From Zygnema cylindricum (lineage: Eukaryota; Streptophyta; Zygnematophyceae; Zygnematales; Zygnemataceae), in assembly GCA_037447655.1 (NCBI GenBank), contig JBBHKE010001814.1, positions 273,547-337,546 of the forward strand: DNA of 64,000 nt, in the 5' to 3' direction. The position numbers and the translations under genes were made by a program. The notes beneath the pieces were generated by a model, which searched no databases, had not been told where the DNA came from, and saw only the letters and a list, made by a program, of their open reading frames with translations. Of this stretch, positions 32,564 to 43,342 are shown one piece after another (the first letter of the stretch is position 1; every line of letters begins with the position of its first letter).

Positions 32564-33630
32564 TGAAACTCTGAGACCTCCATAAGTCCTTAGAGTGGAC
32601 AGCTTCCAAGAAGCCTCTAGGATAACCCTGACCCCTTTGTGTTTCAGCAAGAACAATTGCCACCCTGGAAGACAAAAACTCTGACCAACTTCACCCATGT
32701 GAAGGGAAGACTCCCTTGAGTCGATAGCAAAAAGAATCTCTGAATTTGCTCCCCTGAGCAATAAGTTATGGAGGGTCAAAGTTGACCTTTTGTATAGAAG
32801 CTCTTTGGGAGAGAGGGTCCTATCTCCTAATTTTTCTAAGTCCTATCTCTCTCACAGACTCTATCTATTGATGTACGGAGCCAATGAGATTATACTTGCG
32901 TACACAAAAGTACAACTGCCGGTGTACTTTCTACCCGAACATTATACGACATGGCCTAAATGTCGACACGTGGTATATCCGGATTCGCTCCCTTAATCCT
33001 CGAAGATGGCGCAATCCAATGTCATTCCGCCACGTGTCATCCGATGTGGCGATGACCAAAAACTGCCGAAATCCTCTTCCGCGATCTCGGCATTTAATAC
33101 TGGCCGTGCGATTAAATTCACATTTAATCATAGCCGTAGTAAATACATGCGCAGTATTTGTTTCGCTAAAGAAATAAATGCGCGGTATTCATTTCTTATC
33201 CGAACCGTAATCCGTACTTTTACATTACTAGATCTATGTCTCCCGTAAAACTGTTTCAGTTAAATGAACTATCCTACGTATTAATGTTTTATTAATTATC
33301 AAACCCTACATACGTAACACCATGTCTATACTTAACGGTTAAAGCTACTGGCAACCGGCTGTTTACCGTCCGCCAGGTTTTATGATCAAATCCTAGAGGT
33401 ATCACATATAATTTTAGTAAATAAACCCCTAATTATAAATAAACTAATATTTATATCCCGTAAACCTCTGGATAGCCTAGGAAGCCATGGCTCTAGCTTC
33501 CTCTCCAATTTCTCAATGACTGCGACAAGTTTAAGAGTTGGATAGAGAAGTTAGAGGTAGACTGCCTCGGCTTCTTTCCATATTTCTATTCAGACCTAGA
33601 AAATACTTTAAAAGACCATTAATTTCTACA
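32564..33630 (-). mobile_element. 3' LTR of the family A element
   Basis: 1,067 bp, TGAAACTCTGAGACC to AATTTCTACA on the plus strand. It includes a decayed GTAC hairpin (about 32903-32945), CCACGTGTCATCC near 33031 and the antisense tRNA-like pair at 33331-33393. Confidence 0.83.
33331..33393 (+). promoter_or_regulatory. tRNA-like A-box/B-box pair, antisense in 3' LTR A
   Basis: CTTAACGGTTAAAGC (33331-33345) and GATCAAATCC (33384-33393) resemble A- and B-boxes at tRNA-like spacing. Confidence 0.4.
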
Positions 33631-33647
33631 CTCCCCTTATTTTCTAG
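33631..33647 (-). other. Polypurine tract of the family A element
   Basis: CTAGAAAATAAGGGGAG on the minus strand, touching the 3' LTR. It would prime plus-strand cDNA synthesis. The same motif precedes the LTR at 24529. Confidence 0.75.
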
Positions 33648-34270
33648 TCAATCTTTAATTTCAGACCACACTTCTCCTTGCATGAAATAAGCATAGGGGA
33701 AGGCACAGGTTTGGTCATCATATCTACCACCATCTCACTATCTGGTTGGTACTCTAAACTGATTATTTTGTTTTCTACTTCCTCTCTAACAAAGCTGAGT
33801 CTAATGTCCATGTGTTTGGATTTAAAATGATGTTTAGGATTGGGAGAAATAGCGATTGCTGCTTGATAATCACAAAAAAAATTATGCACACGACTCTTAA
33901 GGTGACCAAGCTGACCAAGCAAAGACTTGGCCCACATCAATTCTTTTACACCAAAGCAAGAGGCCATATACTCAGCCTCCATGGTGGACTGAGCAATAAC
34001 TTTTTGTTTGCTACTCCAACAGCAAGCCCCATCACCCACATATAATACATATCCGGATGTGCATCTCCTCATCGGAGTATTACCATAACTAGCATCACTC
34101 CAAGTAGTGATGTCAGTATTCTCCCCACCCAAATGCCACCATAGACCCCTAGTTCGTATCAAATATCTAAAGACTCTTTTAGCAGCCTCCCAATCCCACT
34201 TAGTGGGAGCATTTAGACTTCTACTCAACACTCCTACAGCTGCAGCTAAATTCGGCCGGGTACAATTCAT
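33644..34270 (-). pseudogene. Family A RNase H
   Basis: An open frame of 208 residues with the catalytic Asp in TTWSDASYGN, Glu in STMEAEYMASC, a changed CDNQAAI motif (FFCDYQAAI) and the C-terminal MVVDMMTKPVPSP. It is separated from RT by a stop or shift at 34271-34300. It would remove the RNA strand during reverse transcription. Apart from the N-to-Y change it looks intact as a domain. Confidence 0.85.
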
Positions 34271-34300
34271 AAAATATATTACACTTCCTACTACTTGCCT

Positions 34301-35100
34301 CTAAGGAATAGTCTGCATGAACTTCTGTTCTTCAGGAGATAATTCCTCATCTAAGACTATGACTCCTTCTACCTCACTCCCCTCACTTCCCTTCTTCAAC
34401 TCCATTGGAGTTGTACAACTATTAGCTTTATCCATCTGAAATTTTTCAAGCATGTTCCCTATTGCTTCCTTTTGAGTCAATCTTATAATTTTTCTTTTTC
34501 GGTCTCTTTCTACTTGAATTCCCAAAATATATTTTGCTTCCCCCATATCCTTCATTTCAAATCTCTCCTTAAGATCGGTTTTCAGTTTATTAATTTTTTC
34601 GATTGATTTACTTAAAACAAGCAAATCATCAACATAAATTGCAATATATATAAAACCTTCCTCATCTTCGAAAACATAGATTGAGTGATCTGAGCTGATC
34701 CGGATATATCCCATACCAGTAAGAAACTCATCAAGCTTCTTATTTCACTGTCGAGGCGCGTGTTTCAAACCATAAAGAGATTTAATCAGCCGGCATACCT
34801 TACTCACCTCTCCTTCTTTCACAAACCCTTCGGGTTGTCGCATGAAGATCTCCTCTTCCAATTCTCCATGCAAAAACAACATCTTGATGTCCATCTAGTG
34901 CACTTCCATGTCTTCCGCTGCTGCCAGTCTGAGAAGTATGCGGACAGAGGGAAATCTAACGACCGGGGCAAAGGTTTCCTCGTAGTCAATTCCCTCTTTT
35001 TGTGTAAATCCCTTTGCCACTAATCTGGCCTTATAGCGCTCGATTATGTTATCTGGGTTTAGTTTTAATTTGAAAACCCACTAACAACCGATTGGTTTTC
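34301..35100 (-). pseudogene. Family A reverse transcriptase
   Basis: 34301-34714 encodes the palm and downstream region with catalytic YVDD (IAIYVDDLLVLSK), MKDMGEAKYILGIQVERDR and LTQKEAIGNMLEKFQ. 34715-35080 encodes the fingers/palm start ([14 protein letters not shown]-like and [14 protein letters not shown]-like, in broken frame, with a stop replacing a residue near 34897 and another near 34745). Synthesises element cDNA in the gag particle. At least two in-frame stops are visible. Confidence 0.85.
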
Positions 35101-36240
35101 GGTTAGGTGGACAATCCATTAGCTCCCAAGCACCGGCTGCCATAATTGAGGCCATCTCCTCATTGATGGTTGTCTTCCACCGGTTTCTTTCTGGAGAAGT
35201 CATCGCCTCTCCATAAGTCTGAGGTTCATCTCGATGAGATAAATTTGTTACCTTGTTATTAACCTGTTTTTCTTGCAATCTTTTGCTACTTCCCCTCCCC
35301 CCCTCAAAATCTAAGGCCAGAATAGATAGTTCTCGTGGATTCTTTCGAACAATCTCGGCTTCTCCCCTATCTCTTGATTCTAAATCAATTTCCACCACGT
35401 CTTCCGCTTTGGGTAGAGTTGTCACTAGAGTTTCCACAGCCGAGTCCTTTTCGTTCTGATTTGTACCTGCAAGAATGTCATGTTCTCTAAAACCTGGATA
35501 GTTAGGAAGCTCAAAGTCATCGGAATTTTATGACTTAAATCTGATTTTTACTGACTTTGTATATTTGAAGGGATCCACAGACTTTCTTTCATCCATAACT
35601 ACTAGATGCTTTACTAAGATTATATCTTTCCTTTTTAGATCATAAACTCTATATCCTTTAACATCCTCATCATATCCTAATAAGTATCCCGGTTTTCCTT
35701 TAGGATCTAGCTTCCAATTGGACCGATCTGTATCTAGACTGAATACTTGACTGCCGAAAACCTTTAAGTGAGATATGTCTGGTTTCCGGCCTGTCCATCT
35801 CTCATAAGGTGTTTGATCTTTTATAGCTGAAGTAATAACTCTATTTTTGAGGTAATTAGCACAGTTCATTGCTTCTGCCCAAAACCTTTTTCCTATCTTC
35901 TTATCTGACAACATACTTCTTGCACTATCACTTAGTGTTCTATTTAACCTTTCAGCTACCCCGTTTTGTTCTGGGTTTTTTGGAACTGTCTTTTGGTGTT
36001 GGACCCCATCTTTCCTCAGAAAATCCTCAAACTGGTTAGAAGTATACTCTCCACCATTGTCACTCCTTATTCTCTTGATTGGAGTTTCATAGAGTTTTTC
36101 GCTCCATGCTTTATATTGTCTAAAACAATCCTGAGCTTCGGACTTGTTTTTCAAAAACTACACTCGGGATTATCGAGACCAATCATCAATGATAGTCATC
36201 ATAAATCTCTTCCCCCGTGTGAGGGCACTTTAGTCGGTCC
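35101..36240 (-). pseudogene. Family A integrase and linker
   Basis: 35528-36154 (208 residues) carries the integrase core: the second catalytic Asp in IRSDNGGEY, the Glu in NGVAERLNR, KRFWAEAMNCANYLKNR, and the C-terminal GYDEDVKGYRVYDLKRKD. The linker at 35081-35460 is hydrophilic (EDVVEIDLESRDRGEAEIV, GGRGSSKRLQEKQVNNK). 36155-36240 gives the start (MMTIIDDWSR-type) with a TAG near 36158. The copy is close to intact as a domain, but the polyprotein frame is broken at both ends. Confidence 0.85.
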
Positions 36241-36900
36241 CCAAATATTTGTGTGTACTAGATCTATAATTTTTTTCTCCCTTATAGGTGGCTGTTTTAG
36301 GAAAGGGTAATTTATATGCTTTACCTTGAGCACATACACTACAATAACTTATATTATCACTCTCACTGAACTGAATACCTTCCACCACTCCCATCTTTTT
36401 CATCTCTCTTAACTTATCCAGAATTCACATGCCCAAGCCTCTAATGCCACATCATAATATCATGAACACCAGCATAATAAAGTTTCTTCGTTTCATTACT
36501 TCAAATCAGCCAAAACATTCCATGGCTACCTTTCTCAGCAATGAAATAGACATCCTCCTCAAAACTAACAGTAAAGACTCCTTCCCTATTGCTAGTAAAA
36601 AAACCCTTATCATCTAATACAGATGTAGAGATGAGGTTTTTGTTCAGCTTCGAAATAAACAATACATCGGAGAATGTTACTATGGATGTCTTTCCTTCTA
36701 CTAACACTTATTAGATCTACCGATCCTACAAGAGTAGTGGTGACTATCCTCCTATCCCCGTACTCTATCTCTATGGTGAGAATCTTTCTTATCTTAGTGA
36801 ATATGTGGCTATCCTTACACATGTGCATTGAGGCACCTGAATCTATAATCCAGCCTGCTTCACCTTTTAATCCACCGTAAGCACATTTTTGCCTTCGTGG
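36241..36900 (-). pseudogene. Family A protease and GAG_pre-integrase
   Basis: Protease entry WIIDSGASMHMC at about 36830-36865 has the aspartic protease triad DSGAS intact. FSDVLFISKLNKNLIS follows. The HHCC zinc module is at 36290-36480 with several disruptions (the WHKRLGH block is split near 36420). A one-base insertion near 36708 shifts the frame. Processing of the polyprotein would be its role. Confidence 0.82.
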
Positions 36901-38001
36901 AATTTCGACCTCGTTTTTCGCCTCTAACTCCTCATCCAAAAAGAGCTCATCGTCCTCGTCCTCGGATTCCGCCTCATGTACCTGTGTCACAAGGGCCTCT
37001 TTCTTTCCTCTCGGGGTACCACCGGTCTGCCCCTCCTTTAACCGAAGCTCGGTTAGCTTAGTGCATTCTGCCATAATGTGCCCTGGTTTCTTGCAAAAAT
37101 AACATAAACCTTTGGGAGCCCTTGGCCAGAACTCGTCGGCCAAAGTTTTCTGCTCCCTTCCCCCATAGTTTCCGACCGGTTTCCGAGAATCCTTGTTCCT
37201 CCAATCGGTCAAAGTTGCCAAGGCTTGGCCACTCTTTCCTCCCCTTTGGATCTCAATCGTATTCTCTCGAACGAAAATAATCCCTACCACTAAGTTCCAT
37301 ATCCACCTTCAGTCCGGCAAGTCCTGCACACGGTTGACTATGTTCTCGAACTCATCGGGTAACTTCATCAGTAAACACTTAACCTTTTCATTTTCCCTAA
37401 AATATTTTCTCGCACTCTCTAGCTCCATAAAGAGTCTAGCAAGCTCATTGTAAAAATCCAACATTTTCCCCCCTTTGTATACATATTCCTTAACTTTCTT
37501 ATCAGCGAACTATTGTTGCTGAATCGTACCATTTCAGTACATCTCTATGAGAGCCATCCACAGATCGGATGCCCTTTCTACCTGCAAATAAGGACATGCA
37601 AGTCCTTGAGTAAGATGGAGTAGGATGAAGTGCTTTGCCACCATATTGTTGAAATCCCATGTTTGAGTATCATTCTCTTCGTTCCTCAGAATAGGTGACA
37701 TGAATGCTGACCCAGTTGCTATTGGTGTGGTTGTCTCCTTCTCCGCTCCTTTGTCCACCACCTCTCCTTCCTTTGTCTCCTTCGTTGAAGATGGACCTAT
37801 TTTCTTTGTGAATGTGCTTCCTTCAAACCTTGGAGGAATTCCAAGACTTGATGGACGCCCCAATCGTCCACTCACTATCCCCCAAAACCTTTTTTCGCAT
37901 AGAGCTCCTATCATCATACTTTCCTTGTATATGAAGCCAGTTCCATTAATTATTGGTACCCTAGAGGGTGGGCCCATAACCTGAAACTTTGAGACCTCCA
38001 T
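36901..38001 (-). pseudogene. Family A gag with zinc knuckle
   Basis: The frame starts at 38001 inside the 5' LTR (MEVSKFQVMGPPSRVP), crosses the PBS and runs to 37534 (KHFILLHLTQGLACPYLQVE, DLWMALIEMY). It is interrupted at the MYxSGT region by a stop, continues in another frame near 37310-37530 (YVYKGGKMLDFYNELARLF-like), and then in 36610-37290 (MVGIIFVRENTIEIQRGGKS). The zinc knuckle there reads CYFCKKPGHIMAEC, followed by the acidic stretch ESEDEDDELFLDEELEAK before the protease. The acidic run is shared with 61886-62983. Confidence 0.85.
37967..37981 (-). other. Primer-binding site of the family A element
   Basis: GGTTATGGGCCCACC on the minus strand, directly after the LTR end TTTCA. 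All 15 bases match the complement of the plant-type tRNA-iMet anticodon arm. Confidence 0.83.
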
Positions 38002-39062
38002 AAGTCCTCAGAGTGGATAGCTTCCAAAAAGCCTCTACGATAACCCTGACCCCTTTGTGTTTCAGCAAGAACAAATGCCACCCTGGCAGACAAAAACTCT
38101 GACTAACTTCACCCTTGTGAAGGCAAGACTCCCCTGAGTTGATAGCAAAAAGAATCTCTGAATTTGCTCACCTGAGCAGTAAGTTATGGAGGGTCAAAGT
38201 TGACCTTTTGTACACAAGCTCTTTGGGAGAGAGAGTCCTATCTCCTAATTTTTCTAAGTCCTATCTCTCTCACAGACTCTATCTACTGATGTACGGAGCC
38301 AATCAGATTACACTTCCATACACAAATGTTTAACTGCCGATGTGCTTTCTGTACAAACACTATACGACATGGCCTAAATGTTGACACATGGTATATCCGG
38401 ATTCGCTCCCTTAATCCTCGGAGATGCCGCGATCCAATGTCATTTCGCCACGTGTCATCCGATGTGGCGATGACCAAAAACCGCCGAAATCCTTTTCCGC
38501 GATCTCGGGGTTTAATTCGGGCCGTCCGATTAAATTCACATTTAATCGTAGCCGTAATAAATACCTGCGCGGAATTCGTTTCTTATCCGTACTGTAATCC
38601 GTACTTTTACATTAATGGATCTATGTCTACCGTAAACAGTTTTAGTTAAATGAATAATCCTACGTGTTAATGTTTAACTAAATATCAAACCCTATATTAC
38701 GTAACACTAGGTCTAGACTTAACGGATAAGGCTACCAACTACTGGCAGCTTACTGTCCCGCAGGTACCATGATCAAATCCTGGAGGCATCATGTATAATT
38801 TTAGTAAATAAACCCCTAATGGTAAGTAAACTTATATTTATATCGCGTAAACCTCTGGATAGCCTAGGCAGCCATGGCTCTAGCTTCCTCTCCATTTCTC
38901 AGTGATTGCGACAAGTTTGAGAGTTAGATAGAGAAGTTAGAGGTAGACTGATTGCGACAAGTTTGAGAGTTGGATAGAGAAGTTAGAGGTAGACTGCCTC
39001 GGCTTCTTTCTATATTTCTATTTAGACCTAGAAAATACTTTAAAAGGACCATTAATTTCTAC
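37982..39062 (-). mobile_element. 5' LTR of the family A element
   Basis: 1,081 bp. It contains a 46-bp direct tandem duplication (38903-38948 and 38949-38994) near its outer end, absent from the 3' LTR. Its last base (the A of the terminal CA) is replaced at the junction with LTR G sequence. Antisense tRNA-like pair at 38719-38780. Confidence 0.8.
38719..38780 (+). promoter_or_regulatory. tRNA-like A-box/B-box pair, antisense in 5' LTR A
   Basis: TTAACGGATAAGGCT (38719-38733) is close to the A-box of arginine-type tRNAs. GATCAAATCCTGG (from about 38770) is close to the tRNA B-box and T-arm. The separation is tRNA-like. The acceptor stem is not clearly paired. Confidence 0.45.
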
Positions 39063-39435
39063 CGTAGCCGCCTCTCTCCCAAAGAGCATCTGTATAAATT
39101 GGTAGACTTTGCCATTTAATATCAACTCACTCGGTTGACCATTTTCAGTGATTCTTTTTGTTGCAGACTCTAGGGATTCCAAGTTACATAGGGGTGTAAT
39201 CGGTCAAAATTTTTGCTTGCTAAAGTGGCTACATTTCTAAGGGAAAGTCAAAGTGGGGAATGTTATCCAAAACTCATATAATAGCTTTGCATTCTGCGAG
39301 GGAACGCAGAACACATAAAGTCTTATTTCACAACGGTGAAGCCGTATCGTAGTTTTGATTGTCAAGGTGTCAGTCATTTGGGTTTGTATCAACTTTGAGT
39401 CGACACTATCTAGATAAGTTTCTTTGTATCTGCGA
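39062..39435 (+). mobile_element. LTR G fragment, plus orientation
   Basis: It matches the left third of the LTR at 42163-43342 in reverse complement (for example TTTTGATTGTCAAGG and AGTCATTTGGGTTT). The U5 end (about 50 bp) and all of U3 are missing. It abuts the 5' LTR of the family A element. Confidence 0.65.
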
Positions 39436-39954
39436 ATTGCGTCCTAAATTCGACAAGGGACCCAAGTGTTCAGACGGTATGCACGACGGAGGCGCGCGAG
39501 GCGAAAGCCCCACGGTCCTCTGTCCCCTATAGCAAGTGATGAAAAATCCCGCGGACGCAAGCAAGTCAGACTGAAAAGTTATCGATGAAAGCGCACGACG
39601 GGAAACTGCGTGCTCAATTACGAGCAACCAAAAGTGGTGTGAACATTTGAGTGAGAGCCGACAACCGAAGCGCAATGCGAACTACTCCGGCGCCATGGAG
39701 CCCAAAGAGGGAAAAGTGATGGGGGGGGTGCAACTTTATAACGGAGATGCGGGCCAAGATCCCGAAAGGGACCTTGGGCAAACGCCTTCAATCCTTGAGA
39801 CACATGCTTTCCTCGCTTGGGGCAAACGCTTTCCAAGCTTGAGGCAAACGCTTTCCATCACTTTTTTTTTTCCTTCTCCCTTCCTCCCACACCTTATGAA
39901 AAAGGTCGAATGTGTGTCGGACCGCAAATTAACACATCAAAAAAAAGATAGAAC
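39436..39954. other. No recognisable gene
   Basis: Unique-looking sequence. The only structure seen is a short degenerate repeat around GGCAAACGCTTTCC between 39780 and 39860 and a G-run near 39721. Frames crossing it lack domains. Confidence 0.5.
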
Positions 39955-40320
39955 ACTTAGCCAAAATTTCCAAGTTTTCAACTCGGCGTACACGAGTTCC
40001 GGTACTTAGCCAAAATTTGGAAGCTTTTTCAACTCGGCGTACACGGATTCCAATACTTAGCCAAATTTTCCAAGTTTTCTAACTCGGCGTACACGAGTTC
40101 CAACACTTAGCCAAAATTTGGAAATTTTTCAACTCGGCGTACACGGATTCTGACCCTTAGCCAAATTTGGAAACTTTTTCAACTCCGCGTACACGGATTC
40201 CAGTACTTAGCCAAAATTACCAAGTTTTCAACTCGGCATGTACGGATTCCGGTACTTAGCCAAAATTTCCAAGTTTTCAACTCGGCGTACACGGATTCCG
40301 ACACTAAGCCAAAATTGCCA
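39955..40320 (+). repeat. 50-bp tandem repeat, about 7 copies
   Basis: ACTTAGCC recurs at 39955, 40004, 40056, 40105, 40155 (variant), 40205, 40254 and 40303 (variant), spacing 49-52 bp. Each unit holds CCAAGTTTTC and CAACTCGGCGTACACG. It is a satellite-like array directly followed by a different array. Confidence 0.85.
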
Positions 40321-40322
40321 AG

Positions 40323-40632
40323 TTTGGGTTTTTTAAGCCCCCATTGTCGAAATTCATGCGTTTGGGTATTAAGCCCAAATTCTAAATTTCGGGGTTTGGG
40401 TTTTTTAAGCCCCCAATATCGAAACTCACGGGTTTGGGTATTAAGCCCAAATTCAAAATTTCGGGGTTTGGGTTTTTTAAGCCCCCAATATCGAAATTCA
40501 CGGGTTTGGGTATTAAGCCCAAATTCCATATTTCGGGGTTTGGGTTTTTTCAGCCCCCAATATCGAAATTCACGGGTTTGGGTATCAAGCCCAAATCCGA
40601 AATTTTCGGGTTTGGGTGTTGAGCCTAATTAG
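40323..40632 (+). repeat. 72-bp tandem repeat, about 4.3 copies
   Basis: TTTGGGTTTTTTAAGCCCCC-type units start at 40323, 40395, 40467, 40539 and 40611, exactly 72 bp apart. Each unit is two related halves of about 36 bp, with an internal inverted pair (TTTGGG...GCCCAAA). Because 72 is a multiple of 3, every frame repeats without stops, and long frames on both strands result. These are most likely not proteins. Confidence 0.88.
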
Positions 40633-40639
40633 GATATTC

Positions 40640-41198
40640 TCGGGTTTTGGGAAAGAAAGGGGAGAAGTGAAACTAGAAATGGTCTTAAATGATAGGGGAG
40701 AAGAGGAATATTTAATGAAAGGTTTAGCGGAGGAGAAATATTTATTGGGAAAAATTTAGAAAGTGAGAGTGGAAAGAAATCAATGGGAGAGAGTGAGGAA
40801 AGTTCAATTTTTGGGGGTAATGGGTTTGACATCATTGAAGGGAGTGATGGAATTTATGAAGGTGTACTTGTAAAAGGGTTAGCACCTGGGTGTATGTTAC
40901 AGATTGGAGATGGGGCTGGCTGTTTGGATGGCAAGAGGGAAATCGGTTTGTGTGTGGATGGAAAAGTGTTGAGGTGGATAAAATCTTTGCTCGGATTTAT
41001 GAAAAGTGGGATGTTAAATAAAAAATGTGATGCAATTATTATATCGATTCATCTAATGCATTGTGTTAATTACCAGAGTATTTTCTTATGTTTTATAAAA
41101 GGAAAAGGAAAAAAGAAAAGGAAAAGGAAAATGGGAGGTGATGTTTGTTTATTTGTTTGTGGGAGTTGGAAGGAAAATAGACTAGAAAATAAGGAGAG
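40640..41198 (+). pseudogene. Highly decayed copia pol 3' end and polypurine tract
   Basis: A plus-strand frame (40783-41238) contains IGDGAGCLDGKR and IKSLLGFMKSGM. These align with the RNase H region GDGACCWSSKQ and VKSLLGELGHLKSG of the A family, with deletions between. The stretch ends with TAGAAAATAAGGAGAG at 41183-41198, a polypurine tract, followed by an LTR. The call rests on these partial similarities plus position; no catalytic residues are readable. Confidence 0.5.
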
Positions 41199-42162
41199 TG
41201 TTGATATTTATGTATTTTCTAGGTCTGTTTTAGGATAGAACAGTAGTAGAGGCAGTCTGCCTCTAACCTCCCTCTCCAAGCCCCCACACTTGTTGTAGTC
41301 ACTGAAGGCTGGAGAGGGAGCTAGAGCCATGGCAGCCTAAGCTCTCCAGAGATACAAGAATAGATAATAGGTATGTTTACTAAAAAGGTATTTGACGGAC
41401 CCATGATTAATCGTGGTACCTACCGTCCGTCAAACATCCCGTAGCCGTTAGCTTTCTCCATTTATTCTAGGACTAGTGCTATTACGTATAAGGTTTGATA
41501 GATATTTAAATGATAATAAGTAGGGTTTTCCATTTAACTGGGTTACAGTGTATAGGGCATAGAAAAAGTTGTACTTTTAGTACCGGACGAAATAAATAGT
41601 ACCGACATTTATTTCGACGGTCCGTTTTAAATGACGATGTAAATAGGACGACCGTGGTTAGCGCCGACATCGCGGAAAGGACAATTTGGCAGTTTGCAGA
41701 CGCTGCCACTCCGGATGACACGAGGCAACATCATACAGGCTTACGGAATTTCTGGAACACAAGAATACAAATCAGGAAGTGACAAATGTCGCATTATGGC
41801 GATTTCGTACAATGTACGTACAAAAAGTACTCCGACACTTGTACTTTCTTGTACGGTACCGTTTTTCACACCTGGCATGACCTCGAGACACGTGGAGAGG
41901 TAATATTTGGCAGCATGAATTCCGAGAATTAAAGAACGAGTCCGAATAAGACACGTGTTGGTTTTTGGCCATGTCGTATGATGGTCGTACAAAAGGTACA
42001 CCGACACCTGTACCTTTATGTACTTTGCAGTCTTGTCATTGGTTTGTACTTTAGTACTAGGGGGCTTAGAGAGGGATTTTAGGACTTAGAATATTTCTGG
42101 TAGGTAGCTGCCTCTCTCAAAAAGCACCTTGTATAAATGGTAAACTTTGGCCAGCCATAACT
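41199..42162 (+). mobile_element. 3' LTR, plus orientation, cut by a second LTR
   Basis: It starts TGTTGATATTTATG after a polypurine tract and breaks at CCATAACT, the point where A-type LTRs continue with TACTGCTCAGG. It has the palindrome GAGGCAGTCTGCCTC near 41249 and two successive copies of a roughly 160-bp U3 unit, each with an ACGTG box and a GTAC hairpin (41818-41855 and 41989-42023). Confidence 0.75.
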
Positions 42163-43342
42163 TGAAACTCTGAGACCACCATTGGCCCTCAGAGTAAGCA
42201 AATCCAAAGAAGCTAATCTAGATAGTGCCGACTCCTAACTTGATATAAACCCAAATGACTGACCCCTTGACAATCAAAACCCAAATATAGATTCACCCCT
42301 GTGAAATAACACTTTTTGTGTGGTCAGTTCCACCACAGAATGCAAAGTTAGAATATGAGATTTGGACACATTCACCCACATTGACTTTCCCTTTGAAATA
42401 CAGCCACCCTGGCAGACAAAAACTCTGACCGACTAGACATTTGTGTAGCCTGGACTTCCCTGAGTCCGCAGCAAAAAGAATCACTTAAAATGGTTAAGTA
42501 AATTGATGGTAATGGATGGCCAAAGTTTGCCATTTATACAGGGTGCTCTCTGGGAGAGGCAGCTACCTACCCAAAATTTTCTAAGTCCTATTCCCCCTCT
42601 AAAACTCTATCTACTGAAGTATGGCACCAATCAAATTACTGTGTCGTACAAAAAAGTACAGGTGCCGGTGTACTTTGTGTACGGCCATTGTACGACATGG
42701 CCAAAATGTCGACACGTGTCAAATAAGGATTAGTTCCTGAAATCTCCGGAATTCCTGTAATCCAATGTTATCACTCCACGTGTCATTTGACGTGGCAAAG
42801 ACCGTAAAACGCCAAAAGTGCCTTTTCCGTGATCGCGGCGCTTATCGTGGCTGTCCGATCAAAACCGGCTATAATCCTAGCCGCTGAAATTCGACGCGTG
42901 GTATTTGTTTCGCTATCCAAACAAATGGGCGGTATCTGTTCTGTCCCCATACCGTACTTCGTACTAAATCAATTTGTATCTATGCACTAAGTATCTATTC
43001 GTTGTTAAACGAATTAATCTACATGTAACGATTTATATATTTATCAAACCCAATATATCGCAATATGTTTCCTAGACTTAACGGCTTCAGCTAACGGCTA
43101 ATGCAAGTTGACGGACGGCAAGGACCAGGATCAATTCCTGGGTCCGTAAACTTACTTTTGGTAAGTCTACCTAATTTACCCCTTGTCTTCTCTAGAGAGC
43201 TTAGGCAGCCATGGCTCTACCTCCCTATCTAGCCTTCAGTGACTAGAACAAGTGTGGGGGCTTGGAGAGGGGAGTTAGAGGCAGACTGCCTCTGCCTTTT
43301 TCTATCCTATTTACAGTCCTAGAAAATACACAAATATCAACA
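42163..43342 (-). mobile_element. LTR G, minus orientation (possibly solo)
   Basis: 1,180 bp, TGAAACTCTGAGACC to ...TATCAACA. It was inserted head-on into the previous LTR. Flanks (TAACT left, CCAAC right) do not match, and the sequence on the right does not continue the interrupted LTR, so the right side was deleted or rearranged. Hairpin at about 42646-42684, CCACGTGTCATTTGACGTGG near 42776, palindrome GAGGCAGACTGCCTC at about 43278, tRNA-like remnants near 43080-43145. Confidence 0.75.

Larger units (their letters stand above)
32564..39062 (-). mobile_element. Near full-length Ty1/copia retrotransposon, family A
   Basis: 6.5 kb with the complete copia layout read from right to left: 5' LTR (37982-39062), PBS (37967-37981), gag, protease, integrase, RT, RNase H, polypurine tract (33631-33647) and 3' LTR (32564-33630). 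The order with integrase before RT defines Ty1/copia. LTRs differ at about 12 of the first 165 aligned bases, so the insertion is old, or the two LTRs come from different copies. The left flank is GTGGT; the right LTR lacks its last A and joins LTR G sequence directly, so no target-site duplication is visible. Several frame breaks make it non-autonomous. Confidence 0.87.

Noticed and set aside
40179-40632. Repeat proteins with FGLNTQTREFRYWGLKKPKP-type units
   Set aside because: The 72-bp tandem array is open in all frames by chance of unit length; no start context or conservation evidence.
39955-40632. CRISPR array
   Set aside because: Units are contiguous tandem repeats without unique spacers, and the DNA is eukaryotic.
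40783-41238. A host gene of 151 residues
   Set aside because: Partial similarity to copia RNase H, a following polypurine tract and an LTR make a decayed pol end more likely.
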